In this document: piece after piece, positions 53,919 through 60,863 of the stretch
Layout of the letters: every line of letters starts with the position of its first letter
How positions within the stretch are numbered: the stretch's first letter is position 1
NCBI GenBank assembly: GCA_002709295.1
Contig: PAQL01000042.1
Location: 1 to 60,863 of the forward strand
Source: Phycisphaerae bacterium
GTDB lineage: Bacteria > Planctomycetota > Phycisphaerae > Phycisphaerales > SM1A02
Direction: 5' to 3'
Length of the DNA stretch: 60,863 nt
Notes under the pieces: generated by a model
The model's database searches: none
What the model was told of the DNA's origin: nothing
Seen by the model: only the letters and a program-made list of their open reading frames with translations
Program-made: the position numbers and the translations under genes

Positions 53919-54868
53919 ACATCCCTTTCGTCAAGATGCACGGCCTCGAGAACGACTATCTGTTCATCGATGCCCGTCCGGCTTCATCGTTCGATCCCTT
54001 CGCCGCGGCGCCTCGGGCCTGCGATCGTCGACACGGGATCGGTGCGGACGGGATCATCATGCACGGGCCGCCCCGGGATCCGGCGAACCACGCGGTCATG
54101 ACCGTCGTGAACGCCGACGGATCCGATGGCGGAGTCTGCGGGAACGGACTCCGGTGTCTCGGAATGCTGTTGACCGAGGATCGGGGGGCGGGTGAGCATG
54201 AAGTCCGGGTGGAGACCCCGGGCGGCGTGGTGCGCCTTCTGGTGAGTCGCCCGGTCGACGACGCTCCGGTGATGATCGAAGCGGACATGGGATCACCCCG
54301 ACTGGAACTCGGTTCGATTCCCGCGGTGGTTCCGGGCCGTGATTCCGCCGCCACGATCATCGATCGAACGCTGAGCGATCTCGAGATCGATTCATCGTCG
54401 CTCGGTCTGCCTGCGGATGCCCGTCTCTCTCTGGTCTCGATGGGGAACCCGCATCTCCTGATCCGACTGCCGGAGGGCGGATCCCGGTCGATGCTCGACG
54501 AGGGTGTCCGCCGCGTCGGTCCGATGCTCGAGAGTCATCCCTGGTTCCCCGAGAGGATCAACGTGCACCTCATGACCATCGATGCTCCGGGACGGATCCG
54601 TCTGTCGACCTGGGAGCGGGGAAGTGGTCCGACCCGGGCCTGCGGGACCGGAGCCTGCGCCGGGGCGGTGGCTGCACGATCGTCCGGGGAGGCACCGGAG
54701 TGGCAGACGGTCGAACTGCCCGGGGGTGGTCTGGAGATCGGCTGGAACGGTTCTCCGGACGATCCGGTGCGACAGAGGGGGCCCGCGGAGGAGGTCCGTC
54801 GGGGCGTGCTCGACCCGGCGACGGGGCTGGAACCGGATCGCGATTCCGGAGATGATGACGATCGATGA
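53915..54868 (+). CDS. dapF: Diaminopimelate epimerase
   Basis: DapF converts LL- to meso-diaminopimelate for lysine and peptidoglycan. The 317-residue protein opens PFVKMHGLENDYLFID and carries both catalytic cysteines: GVCGNGLRCLG (Cys75) and RACGTGACAGA (near 243). The symmetry of the two domains is normal. Start GTG at 53915 overlaps the previous stop. It is followed by an M20 hydrolase gene with a 4-base overlap, which raises the question of whether that enzyme belongs to the same pathway. Confidence 0.95.
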   Translation: MNIPFVKMHGLENDYLFIDARPASSFDPFAAAPRACDRRHGIGADGIIMHGPPRDPANHAVMTVVNADGSDGGVCGNGLRCLGMLLTEDRGAGEHEVRVETPGGVVRLLVSRPVDDAPVMIEADMGSPRLELGSIPAVVPGRDSAATIIDRTLSDLEIDSSSLGLPADARLSLVSMGNPHLLIRLPEGGSRSMLDEGVRRVGPMLESHPWFPERINVHLMTIDAPGRIRLSTWERGSGPTRACGTGACAGAVAARSSGEAPEWQTVELPGGGLEIGWNGSPDDPVRQRGPAEEVRRGVLDPATGLEPDRDSGDDDDR

Positions 54869-56190
54869 GCGATGATCATCACGAGATCGACCCGTTCGAA
54901 CGACGAATCCTCGCCGAGATCGAGACTCGGGAGCCCGGGTTGCGACGTGACCTGGCCGAGCTGGTCGCGATGCCCACCGGACACAACCACGTGGAGGGTC
55001 TCGACCGGATTCGTGACTGGTTCGCCACGCGTCTGGGCGGACTCGGCGCGGAGGTGACGCTGGTGCCCGGTCGTCCTCGACCCGACTGGCTCGCCATCCG
55101 CCGGGACCCCGAGGATGCGCCCGATCCCGATGCCTCCGGGAACGCGGTCTCCAGTGAGACGATTCCTCCGATGCTCCTGGCGACCCACCGGGTCGAGGAC
55201 GGTGCCGAGGCGGTCCGTCCCTACCTCTGCGGTCATCTGGACACCGTGCACGATCCCGCCGGATCGTTCCAGTCGCTGGAGGTGGTGAAGGACGGGATCG
55301 CGAGCGGGCCCGGCGCCATGGACATGAAGGGCGGACTGGTCGTCGCCCTCGGAGCCCTGGAGGCGCTCGCCGCCCTCGGTCGGCGGATCGACTGGACGAT
55401 GGGACTGGTCAGCGACGAGGAGACCGGGACCTACTTCGGGGAGCACGCGCTGATCGATTCGGCCCGAGGTCATGATGTCGGCCTGGTCTTCGAGCCCGCC
55501 CTCGCCGATGGATCGCTGGTCGTCGAGCGGATGGGTTCCGGCACGTTCATGATCGAGGCGTTCGGACGGGCCGCCCACGTGGGGCGAGCCTTCCATGAGG
55601 GCCGTTCGGCGGTGGTCGCCCTCTCGAGGGCCATCGTCGAGGTGTCCGCCCTCGCCGATCCGGCGAACGGTCGGATCGTCAACATCGGACCGGTTCACGG
55701 CGGGGGCGTGACCAACGCGGTGCCGCATCACGCCCGATGCTGGGGGAACGCCCGCTACGCCGATCCGGCGAGTCAGTCGGGTCTGGAGGCGGACATTCAT
55801 CGCGTCGTCGAGGAGCTCGACCGTCGCCTCGCCGAGGAGATCGACGAGCCGGCGAGGATCCGCGTCCGGACGTCGTTCATCAGACCGGCCAAGCCGAGCA
55901 CGCCGGAGGTCCTCGCCCTGGCCGACTGCGCCCGACGCGTCAGCGAGGCCCTCGGGCATCCGATGCCCTACGCCTCCACCGGCGGGGCCTGCGACGGCAA
56001 TCTGCTCCAGGCGGCGGGGGTGCCCACCATCGACACCCTGGGGGTCCGTGGGGGCGGGATGCACCGGCCCGACGAGTACCTGGAACTCGACAGCATCGGG
56101 GAACGGACGGCCCTGCTGGCGATTCTGCTCCATCGCCTCGATCGTGACGGTTTCGGGGAACGGAAGGGGTCCGGTCGACCGATACCATGA
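54865..56190 (+). CDS. M20-family metallohydrolase
   Basis: 441 residues. Zinc-site motifs of M20 peptidases/deacylases: YLCGHLDTVHDPA, ASGPGAMDMKGGLVVALGAL, LVSDEETGTYFG and, at the end, GVRGGGMHRPDEYLELDS. Members include ArgE, DapE and carboxypeptidase G2-like enzymes that cut amide bonds of acyl amino acids. In this neighbourhood (AstA, AstD and an aminotransferase follow) it could release succinate from succinylglutamate, replacing AstE, or act as DapE beside dapF. It overlaps dapF by four bases. Confidence 0.85.
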   Translation: MSDDHHEIDPFERRILAEIETREPGLRRDLAELVAMPTGHNHVEGLDRIRDWFATRLGGLGAEVTLVPGRPRPDWLAIRRDPEDAPDPDASGNAVSSETIPPMLLATHRVEDGAEAVRPYLCGHLDTVHDPAGSFQSLEVVKDGIASGPGAMDMKGGLVVALGALEALAALGRRIDWTMGLVSDEETGTYFGEHALIDSARGHDVGLVFEPALADGSLVVERMGSGTFMIEAFGRAAHVGRAFHEGRSAVVALSRAIVEVSALADPANGRIVNIGPVHGGGVTNAVPHHARCWGNARYADPASQSGLEADIHRVVEELDRRLAEEIDEPARIRVRTSFIRPAKPSTPEVLALADCARRVSEALGHPMPYASTGGACDGNLLQAAGVPTIDTLGVRGGGMHRPDEYLELDSIGERTALLAILLHRLDRDGFGERKGSGRPIP

Positions 56191-56233
56191 GGTCCGACCA
56201 CCCGCCGACGCCCGTCGATCCAGGAGACCCCTC

Positions 56234-57682
56234 GTGCCCAGTTCCGATCCCGATCCCACCCTCGCCGCCACCTTCCGGAACGCTCCGGAGACGAGGTCCG
56301 CGATCGATGCGATCGTGGCCGGTCTGGAGTCGGCGCAGGCGGGGATCGATGGGGCGCGTCCGCCCCGGCCGGGCGGGGTCGAGAGCCTCGCGGGCTGGCT
56401 CGAGCGATTCAAGGACTCGCGTGGTCGCCCCCCGCTCTACCCATACGTGGGAAGCGGACTGGGTCGCGGTCCGCTGGTGGAGCTGGTCGACGGTTCGGTC
56501 AAGTGGGATCTGATCAACGGCATCGGCGTGCACATGTTCGGTCACTCCGATCCGGGGATGGTGAGGGCCGCCCTCGAGTCCGCGCTGGAAGACGTGGTGA
56601 TGGAGGGCAACCTCCAGTTCAATTCCGGCAGCATCAGGTTCGGCGAGCTGCTCGTCCAGCAGGCCTCCCGGGGTTCGAACCTGCGGCACGTCTTCCTGAC
56701 CAACTCGGGGGCGATGGCGAACGAGAACGCGCTCAAGGTCTGCCAGCAGCATGCCGCAGGAGCTCCGAGGGTGATCGCCTTCGAGGACTGCTTCATGGGT
56801 CGCACCACCACCATGGCCCAGATCGGCGACTCCGCCGGAGGCCGGGTCGGCATCCCGCTCAACGTCCAGGTCGACTACATGCCGTTCCACGATCCGACCC
56901 TCGGGGAGGCGGAGTCGATCGACAGGGCGGTGCGGCACCTTGACCAGCTCGTCGCGAGGTATCCGGGACAGCATTCCTGCTTCATCTTCGAACTGGTCCA
57001 GGGCGAGGGCGGCTTCCGGACCGCCCCCCGGGAGTTCTTCGTCCCCCTGATGGAACGCTGTCGCGAGGCGGGGATCCCGGTGTGGGACGACGAGGTGCAG
57101 ACCTTCGGACGCAACACCGAGATGTTCATGTACGACGTGCTGGATCTCGGCAGCTACGTCGACGTGGTCGCCATCGGGAAGATGAGCCAGGCGTGCGCGA
57201 TCCTCTTCACGGAGGAGTTCGCTCCGAAGCCGGGCCTCCTGTCTGGGACCTTCATCGGTTCCGCCAGCGCCTTCCATGTCGGGCATGCCGCCCTGTCCCG
57301 GCTTCGTGACGGCGGCCACTACGGGCCCGACGGTCGCATCGCACGCCTGCAGGAGGCCTTCCGGGAGCATGCGGGGCGTCTGGTCGAGGCCCACCCGGAG
57401 TGGTTCCCTCCCGTGCCGCTGCCATCCGGACGCCACGACGAGGAGTGGTTCGGAGGCACCGGCGGCATGTGCCGGATCACGCCCTTCGGGGGCGACCGTG
57501 AACGCATCATGACCTGTCTCAAGCATCTGTTCGACGAGGGGGTGATCGCCTTCCTCTGCGGGCATGGTCCGTACCACATCCGTTTCCTTCCTCCCGTCGG
57601 AGTCATGGAGCCCGGGCATTTCGGGCCGGTGTTCGAGATTCTCGAACGGGCGATGGCCCTCACCGGGGACGCCGGCGACTGA
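56234..57682 (+). CDS. Class III PLP aminotransferase, AstC/ArgD type
   Basis: 482 residues. The fold-type I pattern is clear: FLTNSGAMANENALKVC binds the cofactor phosphate, DDEVQTFGR supplies the Asp, and GKMSQACAILFTEEF the Schiff-base Lys. The long N-terminus and insertions differ from ordinary ArgD. By context with AstA and AstD it likely transaminates a succinylated ornithine or lysine. GTG at 56234 with ribosome site AGGAG; 43 bases after the M20 stop. Confidence 0.82.
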   Translation: MPSSDPDPTLAATFRNAPETRSAIDAIVAGLESAQAGIDGARPPRPGGVESLAGWLERFKDSRGRPPLYPYVGSGLGRGPLVELVDGSVKWDLINGIGVHMFGHSDPGMVRAALESALEDVVMEGNLQFNSGSIRFGELLVQQASRGSNLRHVFLTNSGAMANENALKVCQQHAAGAPRVIAFEDCFMGRTTTMAQIGDSAGGRVGIPLNVQVDYMPFHDPTLGEAESIDRAVRHLDQLVARYPGQHSCFIFELVQGEGGFRTAPREFFVPLMERCREAGIPVWDDEVQTFGRNTEMFMYDVLDLGSYVDVVAIGKMSQACAILFTEEFAPKPGLLSGTFIGSASAFHVGHAALSRLRDGGHYGPDGRIARLQEAFREHAGRLVEAHPEWFPPVPLPSGRHDEEWFGGTGGMCRITPFGGDRERIMTCLKHLFDEGVIAFLCGHGPYHIRFLPPVGVMEPGHFGPVFEILERAMALTGDAGD

Positions 57683-57727
57683 TCGCGAACCCGCCCCTCG
57701 ATTCCCTCTCGAAACCCCGGAGTCACG

Positions 57728-58870
57728 ATGTTCATCATCAGGCAGATCCGGATAGAGGACGTGCCTGCCGTACTGAAGCTGGCCCGACTCGTCCACTCCT
57801 TCAACCTTCCCGCGGATCGCGACTCGATCGCGACCAAGGTCCAGCGCAGTCGCCGGAGCTTCAGTGGTCGCCTGGAGGATCCGAAGGAACGGCTTCACAT
57901 GTTCGTGCTGGAGGACGTGGAGACCGGCAACATCATCGGGACCAGCATGATCATCGGCTGCATCTCCTCGCCGGGGAGGCCGCACGTCTACCTGGAGGTC
58001 TCGAAGAAGTCGTTCTGGAGCGAGGATCTCCAGCAGGGACAGGCCCACAAGGTGCTCACCCTCGGCACCGACGAGACCGGCCCCAGTGAACTCGCCGGTC
58101 TGATTCTCGCTCCGGGCTACCGGGGACATCGTGAACGCCTCGGCGGCTTCCTCTCCAGCATCCGTTTCCACTATCTCGGTCTGCACCGGAGGAGTTTCGA
58201 CAAGCGGGTGATCGCGGAGGTGATGGGATCGCTCACCCCCGACAGTCGCAACATCCTCTGGGACTACCTCGGCGGACGCTTCATCAATCTCTCCTACCTC
58301 GAGGCGGACGTCTTCTGCCAGCACTCGAAGGAGTTCATCACCTCCCTCTTCCCGAAGGAACCGATCTACGCATCGCTGCTGCCTCCGGAGGCCCGCAACC
58401 TGATCGGTCGGGTGGGGGACGAGGCTCGTCCCGCCCGGGCGATGCTGGAGCGGCAGGGGTTCGAGTACCACGGCCACATCGATCCCTTCGACGGCGGTCC
58501 CTACCTCGAGGCCCGGCTGGACCGCATTCCCCTGGTCAAGGCCACGTCAAGGGTGAGGGTCGTCGGAACCGGGCGGGTCCCCTCCAGCCGCACCGGCATC
58601 CTCAGCGTGGAGGGTGGTTCGCTGCCCGACGGGCCGGGCGCCTTCCGGGCGGTTCAGGCGCCGTACGCCGAGGTCGAAGGCGGCATCCAGCTCGCTCGCA
58701 GGACGATCCAGGCGCTCGGCATCGAGGTGGGAGACAAGGTCGGTCTCACCCCGATCAGGGTTCCGAGCGACGGGAAGGACAAGGGCCCGAAGAAGGGCGG
58801 CGTGAAGGACAAGGCGTCCAGGAAGCAGTCCGGTCGGAAGAGGAGCTCCAAGGGCGGAAAGGGAGCGTGA
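57728..58870 (+). CDS. astA: Arginine/ornithine N-succinyltransferase (AstA-like)
   Basis: AstA transfers succinate from succinyl-CoA to arginine or ornithine. The 380-residue protein opens FIIRQIRIEDVPAVLKLARL, then GTSMIIGCISSPGRPHVYLEV, GPSELAGLILAPGYRG and a run RFHYLGLHRRSFDKRVIAEVMG, as in the family. The last 35 residues form a Lys-rich tail (KDKASRKQSGRKRSSKGGK) not typical of AstA; it may bind nucleic acid or polyanion, or be harmless. Overlaps the AstD start by four bases (GTGA). Confidence 0.9.
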   Translation: MFIIRQIRIEDVPAVLKLARLVHSFNLPADRDSIATKVQRSRRSFSGRLEDPKERLHMFVLEDVETGNIIGTSMIIGCISSPGRPHVYLEVSKKSFWSEDLQQGQAHKVLTLGTDETGPSELAGLILAPGYRGHRERLGGFLSSIRFHYLGLHRRSFDKRVIAEVMGSLTPDSRNILWDYLGGRFINLSYLEADVFCQHSKEFITSLFPKEPIYASLLPPEARNLIGRVGDEARPARAMLERQGFEYHGHIDPFDGGPYLEARLDRIPLVKATSRVRVVGTGRVPSSRTGILSVEGGSLPDGPGAFRAVQAPYAEVEGGIQLARRTIQALGIEVGDKVGLTPIRVPSDGKDKGPKKGGVKDKASRKQSGRKRSSKGGKGA

Positions 58871-60399
58871 CCGTGACCGAGGGCACCGCTGCAACACCGG
58901 CCTCGAACGATCGAGGCCCGGCCGACTTCATCGATGGTCGATGGATGCCGCTGCCGGAGGGCTCGGGGATCCGATCTGCCGATCCGGCTCGTCCCGATCA
59001 GGTGGTCTGGTCGGCCGACGGCGTGGAGGCCCACGTCGCGGATGCGGTGGAGGCGGCTCGACGCGCCTTTCCCGGCTGGCGATCGATCGGGCACGAGGCG
59101 AGGGTGGAGTCGCTGGAGCGATGGAAGCGGGCGGCCGCCGATCGCGTCGAACGACTGGCCGGACTGATCGTTCGGGAGACCGGAAAGATCGCCAGCGAGG
59201 CCCGTGCCGAGGCGGGGCTCGTCGCGACGAAGGTCGACATCACCCTCGGGCCGCATTCCAGCGGCCGGGTCGCGGGTTACGACGTCGCGGCTGGGGAGAC
59301 CAGGATCGGACGATGCAGTTTCCGGCCCCATGGCGTGATGGCGGTGCTGGGTCCCTTCAACTTCCCCGCCCACCTTCCCAACGGGCACATCGTGCCGGCC
59401 CTGCTGGCCGGGAACACCATCGTCTTCAAGCCGAGCGATCGCACCCCCGCGGTCGGACAGCTGCTCGCCGAGATCGCCGAGGCCGCGGAGCTGCCTCCCG
59501 GCGTCTTCAATCTCGTCCAGGGTGGGGCGGACCCCGCCTCCCGGCTGGTCGCCGATCCCGGCGTGGACGGGATCCTCTTCACCGGGAGCTGGCCGGTCGG
59601 CCGCCGGATCCTCGAGGCCAATCTCGACTCCCCGGGACGGATCGTGGCCCTCGAGCTCGGGGGGTCGAATCCATCGGTGATCATGCCCGACGCCGATCTT
59701 CGACAGGCGGTCGTCGAGTGTGCTCGAGCCGCCTTTGCGACCACCGGACAACGCTGCACCTGCACGCGACGCATCGTGCTGCATGCGGACATCGCGGACG
59801 CGTTCATCGAGGTCTTCTGCAAGGTGGCCAGCACCATCGTGGTGGGACCGGGGGATTCCACCGGTCCGGTGTTCATGGGGCCCCTCATCAGCGCCGACGC
59901 GGTCGATTCCGTGCTCGCCTTCCAGGACGACCTTCACGAACGAGGCGGCCGGGTGCTGGTGCAGTCGACCCGCATCGACGGCGAGGGGCATTTCGTCACC
60001 CCGGGCGTCGTGCTGGTGGATCGCTTCCGGGCCGAGGATGATCGCGAGTGCTTCGGTCCCCTCGTGCAGATCGCGATCGCCTCGGATCTCGACGATGCGA
60101 TCGATCAGGCCAACGCGACGCGATACGGTCTCGCGGCCTCGATCTTCACGCGTGACGACGCGATCTGGAACCGGTTCCTGGCCGAGTGCCGGGCCGGGTG
60201 CGTGAACCGGAACTGCGGCACCGCGGGGGCCAGCGGCACGCTGCCCTTCGGGGGACTGGGTCTCAGCGGGAACCATCGACCGGCGGGAGCCTTCAGCATC
60301 GACTACTGCGCCCACCCCGTGGCGAGCATGATCGAATCGGGTGACGAGGTTGCGGTGCCCCCCGGGATGCTGGTCGAGGATCGGTGGTTGACCTCCTGA
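58867..60399 (+). CDS. astD: Succinylglutamate-semialdehyde dehydrogenase (AstD-like)
   Basis: AstD oxidises N-succinylglutamate semialdehyde to N-succinylglutamate with NAD. The 510-residue aldehyde dehydrogenase has the NAD site (LGPFNFPAHLPNGHIVPALL), general base Glu in ALELGGSNPSVIM, and catalytic Cys near 296 in GQRCTCTRR. Start GTG at 58867 overlaps the AstA stop; a second GTG lies six bases on. It is the last gene of the plus-strand run; no terminator was recognised before the next promoter at 60438. Confidence 0.92.
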   Translation: MTVTEGTAATPASNDRGPADFIDGRWMPLPEGSGIRSADPARPDQVVWSADGVEAHVADAVEAARRAFPGWRSIGHEARVESLERWKRAAADRVERLAGLIVRETGKIASEARAEAGLVATKVDITLGPHSSGRVAGYDVAAGETRIGRCSFRPHGVMAVLGPFNFPAHLPNGHIVPALLAGNTIVFKPSDRTPAVGQLLAEIAEAAELPPGVFNLVQGGADPASRLVADPGVDGILFTGSWPVGRRILEANLDSPGRIVALELGGSNPSVIMPDADLRQAVVECARAAFATTGQRCTCTRRIVLHADIADAFIEVFCKVASTIVVGPGDSTGPVFMGPLISADAVDSVLAFQDDLHERGGRVLVQSTRIDGEGHFVTPGVVLVDRFRAEDDRECFGPLVQIAIASDLDDAIDQANATRYGLAASIFTRDDAIWNRFLAECRAGCVNRNCGTAGASGTLPFGGLGLSGNHRPAGAFSIDYCAHPVASMIESGDEVAVPPGMLVEDRWLTS

Positions 60400-60437
60400 A
60401 ATCCAGGTATCAGGCCTGAAACGGACATAAACGACCG

Positions 60438-60466
60438 TTGCATGCACTGAGTGCATATGCTATCCT
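60438..60466 (+). promoter_or_regulatory. Promoter with operator-like palindromes
   Basis: TTGCAT (60438-60443), 17-base spacer, TATCCT (60461-60466); start near 60473. The spacer contains the perfect palindrome ATGCACTGAGTGCAT (60442-60456). A second inverted repeat, ATCCTG/CAGGAT around TCT (60462-60476), covers the -10 box and the start point. The placement is that of a repressed promoter. Confidence 0.65.
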
Positions 60467-60529
60467 GTCTCAGGATGGCCTGTTCCGGACGCCTCGTTCC
60501 GGAATTCATTCCTAGTCAGGAGCTCAATC

Positions 60530-60863
60530 ATGCTTCCCATCGGATCTGGCATTGGTGTCCTGCTTTCCCTCTCGATCGGGCTTCTCCCTGTGGTGGCCGT
60601 CGCCGATGAGGTGATCGACGTGCCCCGGTTCGAAGGTGCCGTGCAGGTGAGTTCCGGCAGCATCCCCAACTGCTGTTCGAGCCACTCGTTGAGCTCCGTC
60701 AACGCGATCCAGCTCTCCATGAAGGGCTGTACCACCATGGGTGGCTACTGCATGGGATCGCGGAACAACGCCTACGTGACCTTCGATCTCTCCTGGATCC
60801 CCGAAGGAGCCACCATCGAGTCGGTGCGGCTGATCGGCAGCAGGAACGTGCCCCGTTCCGCCG
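60530..60863 (+). CDS. N-terminus of an exported Cys-rich protein (partial)
   Basis: The gene runs off the right edge; 111 codons are visible. A signal peptide (GIGVLLSLSIGLLPVVAVAD) is followed by a mature start with several cysteines (SIPNCCSSHSLSSVN, KGCTTMGGYCMGS) and the segment AYVTFDLSWIPEGATIESVRL, which resembles the beta-sandwich carbohydrate-binding-like units found in large planctomycete surface proteins. ATG at 60530 has a good ribosome site AGGAG seven bases upstream. The promoter at 60438-60466 drives it. Confidence 0.75.
   Translation, partial: MLPIGSGIGVLLSLSIGLLPVVAVADEVIDVPRFEGAVQVSSGSIPNCCSSHSLSSVNAIQLSMKGCTTMGGYCMGSRNNAYVTFDLSWIPEGATIESVRLIGSRNVPRSA

Noticed and set aside
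55940-58477. 845-codon minus-strand frame opposite the aminotransferase and astA
   Set aside because: Shadow frame; both plus-strand genes have clear catalytic motifs.

Overview
The window is GC-rich chromosomal DNA from a Gram-negative bacterium, most likely a planctomycete of the Phycisphaerae type. The assignment is inferred from gene content: LpxA and a Skp-like chaperone (outer membrane), an mraZ with no division or wall genes beside it, several single-copy housekeeping genes scattered without their usual neighbours, many lipoproteins, and GTG starts in dense ATGA/GTGA-coupled runs. No plasmid, phage, insertion sequence or CRISPR signal was seen. It reads as core chromosome with some unusual protein architectures.

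Layout. 1-1770: ribosomal protein bL27 and the Obg GTPase. 1774-6447: a VWA protein, then a PadR repressor with an upstream palindrome and a HAAS-like membrane partner. 5872-11480: two thioredoxin-fold proteins, mutS, a 3D-domain lipoprotein and a ThuA-like protein, all on the minus strand. 11481-14170: tRNA-Ala, a Fur-family regulator divergent from a His-rich ZIP transporter, and a probable structured RNA. 14171-23987: ileS, a tRNA-binding protein, a SurA/PpiD-like chaperone, rpsD and purF. 24018-27324: an MBL hydrolase, lpxA, lipB and a Skp-like protein. 27401-32554: lepA, mutM and small membrane or secreted proteins. 32882-34724: a nucleosidase-NadD fusion and a frameshifted small gene. 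34910-39811: tRNA-Glu, an M48 lipoprotein, an OlsF-like double acyltransferase, a membrane protein and aroB. 40017-42792: a ParA ATPase fused to a glycogen-binding (CBM48) module, followed by a degenerate ParA-like partner. 42989-48917: M19 dipeptidase, DUF2752 protein, a lipoprotein pair, a glycosyltransferase-like protein, an amidohydrolase and a flavin-reductase-like protein. 49069-50339: mraZ with phased operator boxes, a probable structured RNA between two strong terminators, and csrA on the opposite strand. 50555-60399: nfuA-like gene, then one long plus-strand run (lipoprotein, M48 protease, dapF, M20 hydrolase, class III aminotransferase, AstA, AstD) that resembles an arginine/ornithine succinylase module. 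60438-60863: a well-formed promoter and the start of an exported Cys-rich protein.

How genes work together. Closely spaced or overlapping starts and stops define mutS-tlpA, mutM-29203-lepA(-skp), lpxA-24018, olsF-37926-aroB, the 44636/45309 lipoprotein pair and the 51014-60399 run as probable transcription units. The least expected items are the ParA-CBM48 fusion, the nucleosidase-NadD fusion, the succinylase module with an M20 hydrolase and no AstB, and the two hairpin-rich intergenic RNAs.
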